Source: Bacteroidales bacterium
Lineage (GTDB): Bacteria; Bacteroidota; Bacteroidia; Bacteroidales; WCHB1-69
Assembly: GCA_017540505.1 (NCBI GenBank)
Contig: JAFYAW010000001.1
Span: 1 to 53,570, forward strand
Direction of reading: 5' to 3'
DNA length: 53,570 nucleotides
A program made the position numbers and the translations under genes. Position 1 is the stretch's first letter; the number at the start of each line of letters is the position of its first letter. The notes under the pieces are model-generated. The model worked only from the letters and a program-made list of their open reading frames with translations. It did no database searches and was not told the DNA's origin. This document shows, piece by piece, positions 33,176 through 41,809 of this stretch.

Positions 33176-35173
33176 TTATTCGTTCATTTTCAACTCAAAC
33201 GACACGTTGACGTTAGAGGCGTTCTCAACGGATTTTACTGGAAGAAGTTCCACTTGTTTGGCGGGGATTCCCTTGCCTGTCAGATAATTGCGGATTGCCT
33301 CGGCGGCACGTTTTGCGGTGCCCTCTTCGCCGGGTGCGGCCTCGGCGGCCAGCACAAGTGTCATCAGTTCCTTCTCCTTGAGCACTTCCGCCATCTCATT
33401 CAATTGATAGGTGTTCTCGTTCGACAGACTCGGGGTACCGCCAGCGGGGAATGACATCTTCTGGAACGTCTTGTCACCGCCCACGGCTTTGGCAATCATG
33501 TCCACCGGCGAGGCGGCAATCTTAACAAGCAGATTGGTGAAGGTTTTCCAGATGATCTTACGGAAGGAGAATTCCGGAGAGGAGATGTCCCCCTTGACGG
33601 GCAGCTCCATGTTGACGTGCCCCTTGCGGTCGGTGATGATGTACATGGCCGCTTTCATGGGTATCTTGGCAGCGGTCGGTTTCAGTCCTTTGACTTTGTC
33701 GCCGAACGTGGGCTTGTAGATATCCAGGGCATTCTGGCTGTCCAACCAGTTGTCCTTGATGGAGACATCGCTGGTGAAGGAGAGGATGCCCTTTTCGGCG
33801 GGGTAGGCCAGATAGTGCAGGGCGTAGGGCGAGAAGTCGTGGATGTCAAGGTTGGAGATGGAGACGATGATGTCGGCGTTTTTGAGATTCAGAGCGTCAA
33901 GGCTGGCTTCGCAGTCCAGCTTTCCGGAAGAGCCAAGATTGGCCGTGACTTTGATGGGCGAGGTTTTCCCGTTAGTCAGGTTCTCTGCCGTGAGCTGGAA
34001 GTCCGTGACCGGGAAAATCTGCTCTTCCGGCGTGGCGGCGTGGTCGGCGTATGTGAACGAACCGTTGGTGATGGCTATTTTCTTGACATTATAGCGTATC
34101 TCCGTCGGGGTGGAGGTCGTGTCCTTATTCTTGTCCGCGCGGGCATGCTTCCCGGAATCCGCCTTCGACAATGTGTCGGTCAGTCTGTCGCCCTTCATCC
34201 GGCTGAAGGTGTTCCCGTCGGCGTAGATGTCGAAAAGAAAGACAGGGTCTTTCAACTCTATGGATTTGATGTTGAAAACCTTCTGCCCGAGGTCCGCCTT
34301 CTCAATGTTCATATCGAAGGATTTGAACGAGGCCAATGGAGACTGGTCCGCCTGATGCGCCTCCACGTCGCGAAGTGCCATAGTTCCGGAAAAGACCATC
34401 TTCTCAATCTCCTTAACGGAGCCTTTCAGGGAGGCATCGCCTTCCAGCATACCCTTCATCACACCCATCTTGGAAAGGAGGTTCAGATAGGGCCGGCCCA
34501 TGTCCAGGGAAAGCTTGTGCATCAGCACATGGGCGTCAAAGTCGCCCTGCTTGATGTTGTAGTCGCCTTGGATGGCGAAGTCGCCGCCCTGCCGGAACGC
34601 GGTGGTCATATCAAGATGGGAGGGTCCGCCACTCAGATCCAATTTTGGCACGTGGATATTCACGTCCTTGGTGTCGAAGAGGCTGCCCGCGCGCACGTCC
34701 TGGTACTTGACGGCGGCATCCCGCACGCGGATGTTACGGATGTCCACCGACCATTTGGAAGGCCCTTTCTTGGGTTTGGGTTTCCGGTCTTTGGTGTAAA
34801 AATCGATAATGTCGCTGAAATTGAAGCGGATACCATTCTGGATAACCTGGGCGTTCAGCTGGTCCAGACGGATGTGGTTGATGCGCACAGTCTTACCCAA
34901 CAATCTGGGTAATGAGAGCTGCACGTTGAGTTTGTGGAAGGACATGAAGTCGTCCTTGGCATTCTCCTCCTTGGCGTTCAGCCCCACAATGGTGACGGTG
35001 CCGGTGAGGAGGTTGATGCGGACGTGATCGAGCGTGACCACGCGGTGGCATAGCTCAACGCTGTGCTTTTCAGCGTAATACTTGACAATGGGACCTGCCA
35101 ATATGCTGATCAGCAACAGCAGTCCGACGATGCAGCCGACAATAATCAGGAAGATCTTCAGTCCCTTTTTCAT
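33176..35173 (-). CDS. AsmA-like DUF748 protein
   Basis: A 665-residue protein anchored by one N-terminal transmembrane helix (about 5-27, IFLIIVGCIVGLLLLISILAG) with a long periplasmic beta-rich body. VTLDHVRINLLTGTVTIVGLNAKE, VRINHIRLDQLNAQV and the DNWLDSQNALDIYKPTFGDKVKG segment are typical of DUF748 in the AsmA/TamB group, whose members form grooves thought to carry phospholipids between membranes. The C-terminal part (VLKEKELMTLVLAAEAAPG) resembles the OmpA-like helix that some family members carry. It follows nadC by 2 bases and precedes yihY by 3 bases, so the three are one transcript. Confidence 0.85.
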   Translation of the reverse strand: MKKGLKIFLIIVGCIVGLLLLISILAGPIVKYYAEKHSVELCHRVVTLDHVRINLLTGTVTIVGLNAKEENAKDDFMSFHKLNVQLSLPRLLGKTVRINHIRLDQLNAQVIQNGIRFNFSDIIDFYTKDRKPKPKKGPSKWSVDIRNIRVRDAAVKYQDVRAGSLFDTKDVNIHVPKLDLSGGPSHLDMTTAFRQGGDFAIQGDYNIKQGDFDAHVLMHKLSLDMGRPYLNLLSKMGVMKGMLEGDASLKGSVKEIEKMVFSGTMALRDVEAHQADQSPLASFKSFDMNIEKADLGQKVFNIKSIELKDPVFLFDIYADGNTFSRMKGDRLTDTLSKADSGKHARADKNKDTTSTPTEIRYNVKKIAITNGSFTYADHAATPEEQIFPVTDFQLTAENLTNGKTSPIKVTANLGSSGKLDCEASLDALNLKNADIIVSISNLDIHDFSPYALHYLAYPAEKGILSFTSDVSIKDNWLDSQNALDIYKPTFGDKVKGLKPTAAKIPMKAAMYIITDRKGHVNMELPVKGDISSPEFSFRKIIWKTFTNLLVKIAASPVDMIAKAVGGDKTFQKMSFPAGGTPSLSNENTYQLNEMAEVLKEKELMTLVLAAEAAPGEEGTAKRAAEAIRNYLTGKGIPAKQVELLPVKSVENASNVNVSFELKMNE

Positions 35174-35175
35174 AA

Positions 35176-36027
35176 TTAAAGGATTATGGTCTTGAGACTC
35201 ATATCGAGGCTGGCGATATGGTGTGTGAAGGCGCCTACGGAGATGAAGTCCACGCCAGTGACGGCGTAGTCGTGCAGGGTCTCCTTGACGATGCCGCCGG
35301 AAGCCTCCGTCTCGAAGCGATGGTTGACAAGTGCCACGCCCTCACGGATCTGGTCGGGCGAGAAGTTGTCGAACATGATGCGCTGCACGCCGCCGTGGGC
35401 GATGACGCGCCGCACATCGTCCAGACTGCGGGTCTCAATCTCAATGTTGAGGTGCAATCCGTGTTCCTTCTGGTAGGCATTGGCCGCATCAATGGCCTTC
35501 TCAATGCCGCCGGCGAAGTCGATGTGGTTATCTTTGAGCATCATCATGTCAAACAAGCCGAAGCGGTGGTTCTGCGCGCCCCCCACTGTAACGGCGTATT
35601 TTTCGAAGATGCGCATGTTGGGGGTGGTCTTGCGCGTATCGAGCAGCGTCACGGAGGTGTCTTTCACCATCTCCACATACTCATGGGTGGTGGTGGCGAT
35701 GCCGCTCATGCGCTGCATGAAGTTGAGCAGCGTGCGCTCGGCGGTGAGCATGCTTCGGGCTGGACCCTGCAGCTGGAAGACGATGTCGCCCTTGCGGATG
35801 GCGTCGCCGTCCTGCATGAACTGCTCCATCTGGATGGTGTCATCCACCTGGCGCAGCACCTCGCGGGCCACGTCCACCCCGCAGAGGATGCCGTCCTGCT
35901 TGACCAACAGTTTCATCTTGCCGGGGGCGTCGGCGGGAATACAGGAAAGGGAGGAATGGTCGCCGTCGCCAATATCCTCTTTCAACGTCAACTGAATCAG
36001 TTTACGGATGTCGTCGGTTATCTTCAT
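35176..36027 (-). CDS. nadC: nicotinate-nucleotide diphosphorylase (carboxylating)
   Basis: A 283-residue quinolinate phosphoribosyltransferase, which makes nicotinate mononucleotide from quinolinate and PRPP in de novo NAD synthesis. Signatures: the N-terminal EDIGDGDHSS, ERTLLNFMQRMSGIAT, LLDTRKTTPNMRIFEKYAVTVGGAQNHRFGLFDMMMLKDNHI and IMFDNFSP. The length is normal. nadA and nadB, its usual pathway partners, are not in the window. It overlaps the upstream lipoprotein gene by 4 bases and is followed 2 bases later by the DUF748 gene. Confidence 0.95.
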   Translation of the reverse strand: MKITDDIRKLIQLTLKEDIGDGDHSSLSCIPADAPGKMKLLVKQDGILCGVDVAREVLRQVDDTIQMEQFMQDGDAIRKGDIVFQLQGPARSMLTAERTLLNFMQRMSGIATTTHEYVEMVKDTSVTLLDTRKTTPNMRIFEKYAVTVGGAQNHRFGLFDMMMLKDNHIDFAGGIEKAIDAANAYQKEHGLHLNIEIETRSLDDVRRVIAHGGVQRIMFDNFSPDQIREGVALVNHRFETEASGGIVKETLHDYAVTGVDFISVGAFTHHIASLDMSLKTIIL

Positions 36028-36515
36028 TTTTTTACAATAATTTCAGGGGTTTCTACAATGTTGCTGGTATGCAAATCCCTGTCCACCAGCTGACATGACA
36101 GCTTTATGGTGTCGTAGGGCGAATAGTAGTTGTTGATGAAGGTGGTGATGGTGATGTTCCCCTCAATGGATTCGGGCAGGTCGTGGCTCAGGTAGGGCAG
36201 GCGGGCGTGCAGCGGGGTGGGAAGCTCCACCTGCACCCACTCGCCGTGCTGTTTTTCGTAAAAATTGATAAAGAGGTTGTAATAGTAAGTCGAATCTTTG
36301 GAGAATACGCCGGAGGTATCGCCTGATTCCAGCCCGATGTCGCCGTCACCGTCGTGGAAATAGAGCGTGAGGTCGGCCTGATCGTCCACGCCCGTCCCGT
36401 TGTCAATCTTCTCGATCCCGACAAATTCAATGTACGGGACTTCAGAGAAGGGAGTGGGACGCTTGCAGGCGACGCACAGCAGGACGCATAGCAGGATGAG
36501 CAGGCCTCTCTTCAT
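36024..36515 (-). CDS. lipoprotein with DGDGDIGL motif
   Basis: A 163-residue lipoprotein with a type II signal peptide and lipobox Cys17 (LLCVAC). The motif TLYFHDGDGDIGLESGD (about 50-66) is common in Bacteroidota outer-membrane-associated lipoproteins and may bind calcium, though that is not proved. The rest is predicted beta-rich and matches nothing I can name. It overlaps nadC by 4 bases and follows hutH by 35 bases. The position in an NAD/histidine gene run gives no clue to function. Confidence 0.75.
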   Translation of the reverse strand: MKRGLLILLCVLLCVACKRPTPFSEVPYIEFVGIEKIDNGTGVDDQADLTLYFHDGDGDIGLESGDTSGVFSKDSTYYYNLFINFYEKQHGEWVQVELPTPLHARLPYLSHDLPESIEGNITITTFINNYYSPYDTIKLSCQLVDRDLHTSNIVETPEIIVKK

Positions 36516-36550
36516 GTTCTTCGATTTTTTGGCGATTTTTCCAGAAGCGG

Positions 36551-38047
36551 TTAGTCCATCAGGACGTGTACGCCGTTGACGAAATCGATCGATTTCTGGA
36601 TAAGTTCGTGCATGTAGGTGTCATTCTCCACAAACGGCACGAATTCGCGGTAGGCGGCCACAAACTCCTCGATGAACGGGGAGGATTTGAGCGGGCGGCG
36701 GAATTCGAGTGCCTGGGCGGCGTTGAACAGCTCGATGCCGAGGATCTTCTCCACATTGTTGACCACGAGGTAGCACTTCGTGGCAGCATTGGCTCCCATG
36801 CTCACATGGTCCTCCTGCCCTTGCGACGACTCGATGGAGTCGGTGGAGCAGGGCATTGTGAAGGCCTTGTTCTGGTTCACGATGGAGGCGGCGGCGTATT
36901 GCGGGATCATGAAGCCGGAGTTGAGGCCCGGATTCTTGACCAGGAAGGAGGGCAGTCCGCGCTTGCCGGCAATCAGTTGGTAGATACGGCGTTCGGAGAT
37001 GTTGCCCAGCTCCGCCATGGCGATGGAGAGGAAGTCAAGTACCAGGGCTAACGGCTGGCCGTGGAAGTTGCCGGCCGACACCACGATGTCCTCATCCGGG
37101 AACACCGTCGGGTTGTCGGTGACGGAGTTGATTTCTGTTTCCACCACATCCTGAACATGTTGGATCGAGTCCTTGGAGGCGCCATGCACCTGCGGGACGC
37201 AACGGAAGGAGTAGGGGTCTTGCACATGCTCCTTATGCTGTTGGATGATCTCGGAACCATCTAACAGCTGCAGGATATGGGAGGCGGTGACGATCTGGCC
37301 AGCGTGCGGACGCACGAAATGGACGTTGAGGTTGAAGGGTTCGATGCGGCCGTCGAAGGCGTCTAACGATACGGCGGCGATGATGTCGGCCAGCCAGGAG
37401 AGCTTCTTGGCCTTGATGAGCAGCCACACCGCATACGAGCTCATGAACTGCGTTCCGTTCAGCAGGGCCAGACCCTCCTTGGATTGCAGCGTGATGGGCT
37501 CCCAGCCGAACTTCTCATTGATGACGGAGGCGGGATATTTCTTTCCTCTATAGTAAACTTCGCCCATGCCGATGAGCGGCAGGCTCAGATGGGCCAGCGG
37601 GGCCAGGTCGCCGGAAGCTCCGAGCGAGCCCTGCTGATAGACAACGGGATATACGCCTTTGTTGTAGAAATCCACTAACCGTTGGATGGTGGCCAGCTGC
37701 ACGCCGGAATGTCCGTAGGAGAGCGACTGGATCTTCATCAGCAACATCAGCTGCACAATCTCTTGGGGCACCTCGTTGCCCACGCCGCAGGCGTGCGAGA
37801 TCACCAGGTTGCGCTGCAGGGTGGAGAGGTCCTCCTTGGAGATGCTGCGGTTGCAAAGCGAGCCGAAACCGGTCGTCACTCCGTAGATGGGCTCCTTCTC
37901 CGTGTCGGTTTTCTTGTCCAAATAGGCACGGCATTTCTGCACGGCGTCAATGGCCTCTTGCGATAGTTCGATTTTCTGTTTGCGGTTGATGATTTTCTCA
38001 ACCTTCTCAATGCTCAGGAATTTGGAGGAAATCTTGTGTCTCGTCAT
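36551..38047 (-). CDS. hutH: histidine ammonia-lyase (HutH)
   Basis: A 498-residue aromatic amino acid lyase. The Ala-Ser-Gly triad that forms the MIO electrophile is at 144-146 (GSLGASGDLAP), and the catalytic Tyr55 is in IYGVTTGFG. The selectivity region reads ISHACG (83-88); the Ser-His form points to histidine, not tyrosine or phenylalanine, so urocanate and ammonia are the expected products. The length is normal. hutU, hutI and ftcD/hutG are absent from the window, so the histidine degradation pathway is split or incomplete. It heads a minus-strand run through a lipoprotein and nadC, and has a -7 element 53 bases upstream. Confidence 0.94.
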   Translation of the reverse strand: MTRHKISSKFLSIEKVEKIINRKQKIELSQEAIDAVQKCRAYLDKKTDTEKEPIYGVTTGFGSLCNRSISKEDLSTLQRNLVISHACGVGNEVPQEIVQLMLLMKIQSLSYGHSGVQLATIQRLVDFYNKGVYPVVYQQGSLGASGDLAPLAHLSLPLIGMGEVYYRGKKYPASVINEKFGWEPITLQSKEGLALLNGTQFMSSYAVWLLIKAKKLSWLADIIAAVSLDAFDGRIEPFNLNVHFVRPHAGQIVTASHILQLLDGSEIIQQHKEHVQDPYSFRCVPQVHGASKDSIQHVQDVVETEINSVTDNPTVFPDEDIVVSAGNFHGQPLALVLDFLSIAMAELGNISERRIYQLIAGKRGLPSFLVKNPGLNSGFMIPQYAAASIVNQNKAFTMPCSTDSIESSQGQEDHVSMGANAATKCYLVVNNVEKILGIELFNAAQALEFRRPLKSSPFIEEFVAAYREFVPFVENDTYMHELIQKSIDFVNGVHVLMD

Positions 38048-38099
38048 AGTGATATGTTTATTATAATAATTACAAATTAATACACGTTAATAAAGCGGG

Positions 38100-38107
38100 C
38101 AAAGATA
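38100..38107 (-). promoter_or_regulatory. -7 promoter element for hutH
   Basis: On the minus strand TATCTTTG followed by CCCGC. The 20-base context GCGGGCAAAGATACAAAAAA on the plus strand is identical to that upstream of the flippase-like operon at 7.3 kb. It lies 53 bases before the hutH ATG. Confidence 0.6.
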
Positions 38108-38200
38108 CAAAAAAGTTGGAAGAGGAGGTGAATAGTGTCGAAAACAGATTTGTTATTTTTTTTGCCCTTTTTGTGTTTTTTGCATCCTATTAAAGAGGTT

Positions 38201-39241
38201 ATGACAGACACACAGGATTTTTGGACAAAGAAATACCGGCAGAACATCGGGAAGATGATCGGCTTGTGCCATCGGTATGTGATGGATCCCGCCTTGGCGG
38301 AGGATTTGGCGCATGAGGCGTTTCTGTTGGCTATCGAAAAGTCCGGATCCTTCAAGGGGATTGGCAGCTTTGACCGGTGGATGATGCGCATCACAACGAA
38401 TACGGTGTTGCAGCATCTGCGGAAAAAACAGTATCTCGTTCCAATGGATGATCTTTCCACCGCTGATTTGGAGGCTGCACCTGTGGATGAGGAGGAATTG
38501 GAACGGTACGATTTCACCCAGTCGGAGATTCTGGATGCTATAGCAGCCCTGCCCGTCGTGCAGCGTACCGTGTTCAACCTGTTTGTCTTTGAAAAATACA
38601 GCCATCGGGAAATTGCGGAAACGCTTTCCATGGCCGAGCGGACCTCCAAACGCCATCTCGCCCTGGCGCGCCAGCAGCTGCAACGTCTGCTGACCTGCAA
38701 AAAACACAAACAAATAAAGCTTATGATTCCTTTTTTCCTCATTTTCAAACGCGGTCATGCCGTGGATGATATCTGCCGTAGAACCCTTCGGGATTATGCG
38801 GTGGAACCTGCCGTGCCCTATGAAATGGAGTCTGTTCCATGGGGTTCTGTTCCCAAGATTCCCGTATTGTTGGCGGCCAAGGGCCTCTTCCTGGCGTTGG
38901 CAGTTGGTACCGTCATCTGCCTTATGGCGGGCTACGCCTTCACACGCCTCTTGCCGCACGCTGCCGGTTTGTCGCCCGCTGGCCCGTCCGCACCCGCAGC
39001 AGCTGCCGCCTGCGCACCGGCCGACACAGCCACATTTGGCGACGGCACAACCGAACCCAATGATATCCTAATGCGGAAGAACTCCGACCGTCCGTCTGGT
39101 GGGAAATTCCACTCCGTTGCATCTGTCCCCGACACCGCCGAGATTACAGAACCCCAATATGTCTATATTCGTGACACAGTGTATAAAACCGTGGTGAAAA
39201 CGGTCCATGACACGGTGTATGTTCCTATTTCAATGCCATAA
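38201..39241 (+). CDS. ECF-type sigma factor fused to a transmembrane segment and periplasmic DTVY tail
   Basis: A 346-residue protein in one uninterrupted frame. Residues about 10-75 match sigma-70 region 2 (FWTKKYRQNIGKMIGLCHRYVMDPALAEDLAHEAFLLA) and 110-165 match region 4 (LPVVQRTVFNLFVFEKYSHREIAETL). A hydrophobic segment at about 221-245 should cross the inner membrane, leaving a periplasmic tail 246-346 that is Pro/Ala-rich and ends with two DTVY motifs (325-328, 337-340). The start MTDTQDF is preferred to upstream in-frame codons. Usually sigma and its membrane anti-sigma factor are separate proteins; here both roles may be in one chain, so activation could need release by proteolysis. 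The next gene encodes a barrel with the same DTVY motif at its mature N-terminus. Target genes are unknown. Confidence 0.85.
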   Translation: MTDTQDFWTKKYRQNIGKMIGLCHRYVMDPALAEDLAHEAFLLAIEKSGSFKGIGSFDRWMMRITTNTVLQHLRKKQYLVPMDDLSTADLEAAPVDEEELERYDFTQSEILDAIAALPVVQRTVFNLFVFEKYSHREIAETLSMAERTSKRHLALARQQLQRLLTCKKHKQIKLMIPFFLIFKRGHAVDDICRRTLRDYAVEPAVPYEMESVPWGSVPKIPVLLAAKGLFLALAVGTVICLMAGYAFTRLLPHAAGLSPAGPSAPAAAAACAPADTATFGDGTTEPNDILMRKNSDRPSGGKFHSVASVPDTAEITEPQYVYIRDTVYKTVVKTVHDTVYVPISMP

Positions 39242-39248
39242 TTTTTTA

Positions 39249-39256
39249 TAACTTTG
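39249..39256 (+). promoter_or_regulatory. -7 promoter element for the DTVY outer-membrane barrel
   Basis: TAACTTTG followed by CCAG matches TAnnTTTG and lies 48 bases before the ATG. It would let the barrel be expressed independently of the sigma-fusion gene ending just upstream. Confidence 0.45.
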
Positions 39257-39304
39257 CCAGTTGAATCTACAATTTTAACTTTGAAACTTTCATACTAAAA
39301 TCCA

Positions 39305-40858
39305 ATGCATAAAACCTCTTTATTCCTTTTATCGATTCTAATGTGTATGCAGTTGCATGGGCAGGCGCGCGACACGATCTACGTCGTGGAGGAGAAAATC
39401 GTCTATGACACTGTTTACATGCACGATACGATTTATTATCCGATGGTGGCGGAGCCGGATACGCCTGTTGCTCCCATCCGGACATCCGCCTTCGTGCCTG
39501 AGATTTTCAAAGGGTTCCATCTCGGATATGTTTTCCAGTACCAGCTGATGAGTCCGGCTGCCCTCATAAACTCTGACGGCGACAAAAGCTTTATAAAATC
39601 CCGACCGGGCAGCGGGTATGTTGGCGGGCTGGAGTTTTCCTATCATTTCGCGAAATATTTCGGCGTTTCAGCAGGGCTCGATTTCGGTTCCCACTATGCC
39701 AGTAACATCCATTATGAGGATGCGATTTATATAGGTGAAATTGCCCATTTCCGTCAATCCACGTTCGGCTTTTCCTTTCCCTTGAAATTTGAATTCCACA
39801 TGCCGTTTGATTCGCGGTTCTGGCTTGTGGCCGATATTGGAGTCCGGTTCAGCACACCCTATCCCAAACACAACAGCGAGATTTTCTTTGGGGCAGGTGC
39901 TCTGTTCGATCCGTCGTTTTCTTATCCAATAAGTACAGAATTTTATTCTGAAATAAAAAACGAACACCGCATCAACACGAGCTTCCTGATGGATTTGGGT
40001 TTCTATTACCGGCTGAAAAACAACGGCCTGCTACGCTTCACTCTTGGGGCCAATCTCTCCCCAGCAATGTTTTGGCATGGTCAGTACACATTTTCTACAC
40101 AAAATGCTGTCATAGAAAAAGGTACAATCTCCTTGAGAAACCAGTTCATATATCCGCAGATTGCATACATCCATACGTTCCAAAAGCATAAGGAGAAGAA
40201 TTTCCATAAAGTACCCTGGTACGATGAAGTGTCGCCGGGCTGGTCTGACGAGAAAACGTTCCACCGTCATGAGTTCCAGTTCAACGTCGGCATCCCGAAC
40301 CTACAGTCCGAATACAGCTCGTTGGTGATGTTTACCATTTTTTCTGATTGGTTTCCAAAACTATACAAAAAATATTTAATACGTCAGGAAGAATACAATC
40401 CCTATAATTGGACCTTGACCAGCGACACGTACCGCAAGGTCCGTTACACGCCGGTGATTTCCCTAAGTTATCATTACCGCGCCTACAAGTGGCTTTGGGT
40501 GGGCCTCACCGCTGACTTTTCTGAATTTTATGCCTATTACTACGACCGGCTGACGGACAAACGGGTGAAAGGACAATCCGAACACAACACCTTTTTTGAT
40601 TTGATGGCTGATCTGCGTTTCTCCTATCTCAACCGGAAACATGTGACGTTGTATTCTGAATTGTCAGGAGGCTTGCTGATAGGCAATTTCACCTCAAAAC
40701 AGGTGCAGCCAGTCGCAACAAACTATACTGCGTTTGCGGGGGCTGTCCACATCACGATGCTGGGTGTCAAGGCGGGTGCGAAAGGCTGGTTCGGCAATGT
40801 GGAGTTGGGCGCGGGCTTCAAGGGCCTCATTTCCGCCGGTTTTGGTTATGAGTTTTAG
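39305..40858 (+). CDS. outer-membrane beta-barrel protein with N-terminal DTVY motifs
   Basis: A 517-residue protein: signal peptide 1-20 (LSILMCMQLHG-QA), a short periplasmic segment with DTIY and DTVY motifs three times within residues 22-45, then about 450 residues of alternating amphipathic strands (LGYVFQYQL, GGLEFSYHFAKYFGVSAGLDFGSHY and so on) ending in GYEF with a C-terminal aromatic residue, the usual barrel signal. I do not recognise a named family. It is downstream of the sigma/TM fusion whose periplasmic tail carries the same motif, and upstream of a lipoprotein gene, so the three may form one regulatory or structural unit. The motif also occurs elsewhere in Bacteroidota secreted proteins, so the resemblance alone is weak evidence. 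Confidence 0.78.
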   Translation: MHKTSLFLLSILMCMQLHGQARDTIYVVEEKIVYDTVYMHDTIYYPMVAEPDTPVAPIRTSAFVPEIFKGFHLGYVFQYQLMSPAALINSDGDKSFIKSRPGSGYVGGLEFSYHFAKYFGVSAGLDFGSHYASNIHYEDAIYIGEIAHFRQSTFGFSFPLKFEFHMPFDSRFWLVADIGVRFSTPYPKHNSEIFFGAGALFDPSFSYPISTEFYSEIKNEHRINTSFLMDLGFYYRLKNNGLLRFTLGANLSPAMFWHGQYTFSTQNAVIEKGTISLRNQFIYPQIAYIHTFQKHKEKNFHKVPWYDEVSPGWSDEKTFHRHEFQFNVGIPNLQSEYSSLVMFTIFSDWFPKLYKKYLIRQEEYNPYNWTLTSDTYRKVRYTPVISLSYHYRAYKWLWVGLTADFSEFYAYYYDRLTDKRVKGQSEHNTFFDLMADLRFSYLNRKHVTLYSELSGGLLIGNFTSKQVQPVATNYTAFAGAVHITMLGVKAGAKGWFGNVELGAGFKGLISAGFGYEF

Positions 40859-40889
40859 TTTCTTGTTTCAAATTATAAATAGTATAAAT

Positions 40890-41780
40890 ATGAAAAAACA
40901 TATCAGACAGTGGGTTAGAGGGTTGACTTACTTGATGCTGACATTGGCCATGACGGCCTGCTCCCTCGGGATTGGCGAGAAGGGCAAGACGCAAACAGGC
41001 GAGCTCATGTACAACGGATGGATCGGTAGTATGCGCGATATGATGGGTACAACGATAGAAACCGCACTCCGTATGAATGCGGCGCTGGCGGCATCCGGTA
41101 CCGAACAGGCCGATCTTTTGAAGTCTCTGTTCTACAGTTATTCGATGGAATTGGATACTATCGGCGAACGGCATTGGCGGATTACCGACACCCACTGGCA
41201 GCATAGCTATCTGGAGGTGGAAATGCTACAGGGCCAGTCGCTGAATGAGCCAGGCGCCTGCATGAAGATGACCTGCGTGCCGGTCCCCGATCAATATAAC
41301 CCGAGGGTTGAAAAAATGGACGGGTCCATCGTGTATATCACATGTATGGATTCGCACACGTGGACCCTTGTCAGCGATGCACTGGACTCGTCCGATTGCC
41401 GCATGGACCTGACTCTGACCAATGAGAGCGGTTTCTGGCCACCCACATTGCAGAGTGTTTCGCTGTCATTGTCCGGACAGGGCATGTTCGGTTTCCGATC
41501 AAACGTCACCCGTAACGGAGTCCGTTTACATAAGAGAACGCTTTTACAATATCGTATTTTAGAGCCTTTTGCAATTAAACTGTCCTATTTTGAAGAGTCT
41601 CCGGAAACGCAATATTTACAGAGTCATGCCGGATTTTTCACATACATTCCTTTCTTCCAAGCCGGAAAACTTGAAATGCAAGTCACGAACGACCAGGGAA
41701 CCAATGGGGCAATAGCAACCCTTCTTGACGACGGGCATGTGGAAATCACCTATCGGGGTGTCACTCAAATCTGGCCGTGA
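40890..41780 (+). CDS. lipoprotein of unknown function
   Basis: A 296-residue lipoprotein. The start MKKHIRQWVRG is chosen because a good type II signal peptide follows, with lipobox Cys24 (LAMTAC); the longer upstream reading overlaps the barrel gene in another frame. The mature protein is a mixture of polar and beta-prone segments with no motif I recognise. It follows the DTVY barrel by 31 bases, so it is probably made with it. It converges with ferritin on the opposite strand, 29 bases away. Confidence 0.75.
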   Translation: MKKHIRQWVRGLTYLMLTLAMTACSLGIGEKGKTQTGELMYNGWIGSMRDMMGTTIETALRMNAALAASGTEQADLLKSLFYSYSMELDTIGERHWRITDTHWQHSYLEVEMLQGQSLNEPGACMKMTCVPVPDQYNPRVEKMDGSIVYITCMDSHTWTLVSDALDSSDCRMDLTLTNESGFWPPTLQSVSLSLSGQGMFGFRSNVTRNGVRLHKRTLLQYRILEPFAIKLSYFEESPETQYLQSHAGFFTYIPFFQAGKLEMQVTNDQGTNGAIATLLDDGHVEITYRGVTQIWP

Positions 41781-41809
41781 ACAATTAATATGGCGATTGG
41801 TGAATAGTG

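Noticed and set aside
33617-34912. 431-codon open frame on the plus strand
   Set aside because: Antisense to the DUF748 gene and of mirrored composition.
38735-38960. Possible frameshift joining two genes in the sigma/TM fusion
   Set aside because: The frame is open throughout and the membrane helix and tail are in the same frame as sigma region 4; nothing in the sequence suggests a lost stop codon, though a sequencing error cannot be excluded without reads.
40734-40889. Upstream extension of the lipoprotein after the DTVY barrel
   Set aside because: It overlaps the barrel gene in another frame and would bury the type II signal peptide.
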